The position numbers and the translations under genes were made by a program. Shown here piece by piece: positions 62,701 to 64,000 of a stretch of DNA of 64,000 nucleotides. The first letter of the stretch is position 1, and each line of letters starts with the position of its first letter. The stretch spans positions 6,377,501 to 6,441,500 of the forward strand of contig NZ_CP035490.1 of NCBI RefSeq assembly GCF_004135205.1, read 5' to 3'. Origin of the DNA: Hahella sp. KA22. Its GTDB lineage: Bacteria > Pseudomonadota > Gammaproteobacteria > Pseudomonadales > Oleiphilaceae. Below the pieces are notes generated by a model. It saw only the letters and a list, made by a program, of their open reading frames with translations. It did not search any database and was not told the origin of the DNA.

Positions 62701-63504
62701 CGCGAGCGCCTGAATCTTTTGAAGGAGCAGGGACTCAAGCTGGCGGTGGATGACTTCGGCGTCGGCTATTCCAGCTTCAGTCATCTGCGCAGTTTCTCCT
62801 TTGACCGGCTCAAGCTTGATATTACTTTCGTACGCGACATCACTACCGACCCCAATACCGCCTCCATCGCCCGCACAGTGATGTCCATGGCCAGAAGCAT
62901 GCGTATGCAAGTGGTGGCGGAAGGCATAGAAACGGAAGCTCAACTGCGCTACCTGCAACGGCTGGGGTGTGATGTAGGGCAGGGCTTCTTCCTGGGACGT
63001 CCGGCGTCTGCCGAGAACATCGAAGCGCTGCTCGCCAGCCCCCGTATCCGCTCTGTGCGCCCTCCCCCGTCCTCCGCCGCCCGCAACCTGCTGGTGCTGG
63101 ATGATGAGATGAACGTAGGCAGCGCCATCAAGCGGCTGCTGCGCCATCAGTTCAACGTGTTCCACGCCACCACGTCACGGCAGGCGTTCGACATCATGGC
63201 GCGCACACCGATTCAGGTCGTTATCTCTGATCAGCGTATGCCGGACATGTCGGGGACGGAGTTTCTGAATCGGGTGAAAGAGCTACACCCCAACGCAATC
63301 CGCCTCATCCTCACCGGTTATGTGGATATGGAGACGATCACAGAAGCCGTGAACAAAGGCTGGATATTCAAGTTCCTGACCAAGCCCTGGCAGGATGACA
63401 AACTGCTGCAGGTCGTGACGGAGGCCTTTGAGCAGTACGAGAAAGAGCACCAGACGCGACTGCTGGATACAGCGAACGGAGTCAGCGATGCAGCCCGCGC
63501 CTGA
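59773..63504 (+). CDS. multi-sensor PAS/GAF/GGDEF/EAL protein with C-terminal receiver domain
   Basis: A 1243-residue protein with no membrane segment. In order I see PAS with PAC (24-140), a second PAS-like domain (148-245), a third (255-355), GAF (about 365-535), a fourth PAS with PAC (545-665), GGDEF (670-828), EAL (840-1090) and a receiver (1105-1225). GGDEF at 744-748 is intact, with I-site RASD five residues before. EAL at 872-874, NLS, ELTES, DDFGVGYSS and AEGIET are intact, so both synthesis and hydrolysis of c-di-GMP are possible. The receiver has D1153 in ISDQRMPDMSG and resembles RpfG/HupR receivers. A receiver after EAL is unusual. A KaiB-like gene starts inside its last codons. 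Confidence 0.9.
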   Translation: MPKNTRNSGRRAVKGPFLAVPHEARFQYILDDIPELICRWKPDGAITYVNSQYCRYFGSPRNALIGKSIFTLSPSEERSAIHEQMRRITQTSPVSQQERKAIDGNGTQRWLLWTDRGIFDSQGRLLELQSIGRDITDSRETNEQIGFMASLATLSPHPIMRATRDGAIIYVNYAAAEFLKLWETAIGDLIPSTWEPTLKKVMDSGKTATLELERNGRHFLLTLSCDRSASSQEKVANLYITDISKQKQNEDALRRSESRLGALVSAEADSILVIDDAGVIRFANPAAERIFGKPKEMLIGQSFGAPCLNGDYAEVEFPRGGKRIAEMRAQPVPWNDIQAHLITLHDVTDHRKREHLLQRRNRTLAVLTACDHHLVRENDERRLIDSFCRQLVGVGRHQTAWFGWVDDGRLDTSSKVILAGDETPFTLMKERHRLALDENDPVIQALRENCSVTRHDLSELYRLPPNSNSQPLSQCMIALPVGKSPETLGIMVIYSEYAEAFDHEEIELLEQLADDLYYGVVSLRTRHAREKAEESLRLRDRAVESTPNGILILNARRPDLPLVYVNPAFERITGYSSGEVVGKGPFFLQSDIDEDRRRESLHFLIRNREEGCVLLRNQRKDGSQFWNELHIAPVYDDRRMLTHFVAVINDVTESRHYQEQLEYQASHDDLTGLPNRNMMRDRLGQELWRAARNKHKVAIVFLDIDQFKLINDSLGHNAGDAMLKVIAKRLTGMARASDTVVRYGGDEFVIILPDISPPEKVASFISRLMDVIAQPIQLDHRDIRVSASIGVSIYPQDGDHPEVLIKNADIAMYLAKEEGRNRFHFFTEDLNKTAMERLDLEVRLRAALEKQQFHLEYQPQVDLRSGVITGVEALLRWHEPELGDIPPGKFIPIAEETGLIGAIGEWVLHAACVQAKAWTDLVAHPLTMSINLSAKQLTMARFDSALHSILTDTGVDCRHIEIELTESAIMRNVDEMRERLNLLKEQGLKLAVDDFGVGYSSFSHLRSFSFDRLKLDITFVRDITTDPNTASIARTVMSMARSMRMQVVAEGIETEAQLRYLQRLGCDVGQGFFLGRPASAENIEALLASPRIRSVRPPPSSAARNLLVLDDEMNVGSAIKRLLRHQFNVFHATTSRQAFDIMARTPIQVVISDQRMPDMSGTEFLNRVKELHPNAIRLILTGYVDMETITEAVNKGWIFKFLTKPWQDDKLLQVVTEAFEQYEKEHQTRLLDTANGVSDAARA

Positions 63505-63769
63505 ACCGTCGCTGGTAGAGCTGACGCTCTATGTGCAATCCGTATCCAAGGTTTCAATGGGCGCTATCCGCGCAGCCCGCCACCTTTGCGAAAATGTGCT
63601 GGCGGGCCGCTGCACGTTGAACATCGTCGATCTCGATCAGAGCCCCCAGACCGCCGAGCGTGACGCCGTGCTGGCGACGCCGACTCTGGCCTGGGGGAGT
63701 CGACGCATTATCGGCGACCTGTCAGATAGCGCCAGAGTGTTGGAACTGCTGGAGCTGACGGCGCTCTGA
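63488..63769 (+). CDS. KaiB-fold protein
   Basis: A 93-residue protein that resembles cyanobacterial KaiB along its length: an LTLYV first strand, IVDLDQSP, then LATPTLA and RRIIGDLSD, the most conserved KaiB segment. Compared with Synechococcus KaiB, the loop between these last two is shortened by several residues and lacks the prolines. The start at 63488 has GGAG seven bases upstream and lies 17 bases inside the preceding gene, so translation is coupled; the frame is open to 63428. KaiB switches fold and binds KaiC, and related domains occur in SasA-type sensors. No kaiA or kaiC is in the window. A redox or signalling role with its neighbour is inference. Confidence 0.8.
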   Translation: MQPAPEPSLVELTLYVQSVSKVSMGAIRAARHLCENVLAGRCTLNIVDLDQSPQTAERDAVLATPTLAWGSRRIIGDLSDSARVLELLELTAL

Positions 63770-63784
63770 TCGTCGCGTCGTGAG

Positions 63785-64000
63785 TTACTCGTCTTCCAGC
63801 GCGTCCATCTGCTCCTGATACGCTTTGCGCTCTTTGATTTCCTCCAGCAGATAAGCGATGACACAGTCATGAGTGCCAGGAAATTCTTCCTTGATTGTCA
63901 GCAGGTAACCTTTGGCCAGATCCAGATTGCTCTCCCGGCGACGCATATAAGCCACGGAGACATGGTATAAGGCGTGGGAGCGCACTTCCGCCGTCTGGGT
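63785..64000 (-). CDS. unidentified protein, C-terminal part (runs off right edge)
   Basis: The minus-strand frame is open from the window edge to a TAA at 63785-63787, giving 71 residues. The start is outside; the GTG at 63985 is only an internal codon as far as I can tell. The sequence is helical, with YHVSVAYMRRRESNLDLAKGYLLTIKEEFPG suggesting one helical repeat of the TPR type, and an acidic end MDALEDE. It converges with the KaiB-like gene, 15 bases apart. I do not recognise the family. Confidence 0.6.
   Translation of the reverse strand, partial: TQTAEVRSHALYHVSVAYMRRRESNLDLAKGYLLTIKEEFPGTHDCVIAYLLEEIKERKAYQEQMDALEDE

Overview
The window is gene-dense chromosomal DNA from a gammaproteobacterium. 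Gene order closely follows Pseudomonas aeruginosa in long blocks: PilZ-radA; pilMNOPQ-aroK-aroB-damX; ponA-maeB-rpmE-priA-SPOR-hslVU-DUF971; HAD-rppH-ptsP; aroQ-accB-accC-prmA-DUF3426-dusB-fis-purH-purD. The blocks are re-assorted, and the c-di-GMP gene content is rich. This suggests a Pseudomonas-related marine lineage such as Hahella; that assignment is inference from recalled gene order and protein resemblance. I see no tRNA, rRNA, insertion sequence, prophage or CRISPR array. The window reads as core genome.

Layout. 0-12.3 kb, mostly minus strand: the end of a PilZ c-di-GMP receptor gene, radA, hemE, glutamate synthase gltBD, a DamX-like SPOR ATPase, aroB and aroK. 12.4-17.4 kb: the type IV pilus alignment and secretin operon pilMNOPQ, visibly poorer in G+C than its surroundings, divergent from the penicillin-binding protein 1A gene. 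20-27.4 kb: malic enzyme, ribosomal protein L31, priA, a SPOR protein, and the HslVU protease behind a good match to a sigma-32 heat-shock promoter. 27.4-36.6 kb: patatin-like lipase, PtsP-RppH, a HAD phosphatase overlapping an imelysin-like lipoprotein, RlmI, an HDOD protein and GcvH. 36.7-42.5 kb: YqiA-CpdA-YqiB-NudF, TolC and the Kdo transferase WaaA. 42.7-50 kb: an overlapping FAD oxidoreductase/aldo-keto reductase pair, a DUF2333 membrane protein, a LapD-like inside-out c-di-GMP receptor, and a divergent two-receiver diguanylate cyclase. 50-59.6 kb: aroQ-accBC-prmA, a DUF3426 zinc-ribbon protein, dusB-fis and purH-purD. 59.8-63.8 kb: a 1243-residue PAS/GAF/GGDEF/EAL/receiver protein whose gene overlaps a small KaiB-fold gene. 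An unidentified gene runs off the right edge.

The most interesting points are the translationally coupled KaiB-like protein and multi-domain c-di-GMP enzyme at the right end, and the head-to-head LapD-like receptor and GcbA-like cyclase genes, with no LapG protease or adhesin gene in the window. Several intergenic spacers carry strong hairpins that may be terminators or attenuators, notably in accB-accC, purH-purD and downstream of the patatin gene.
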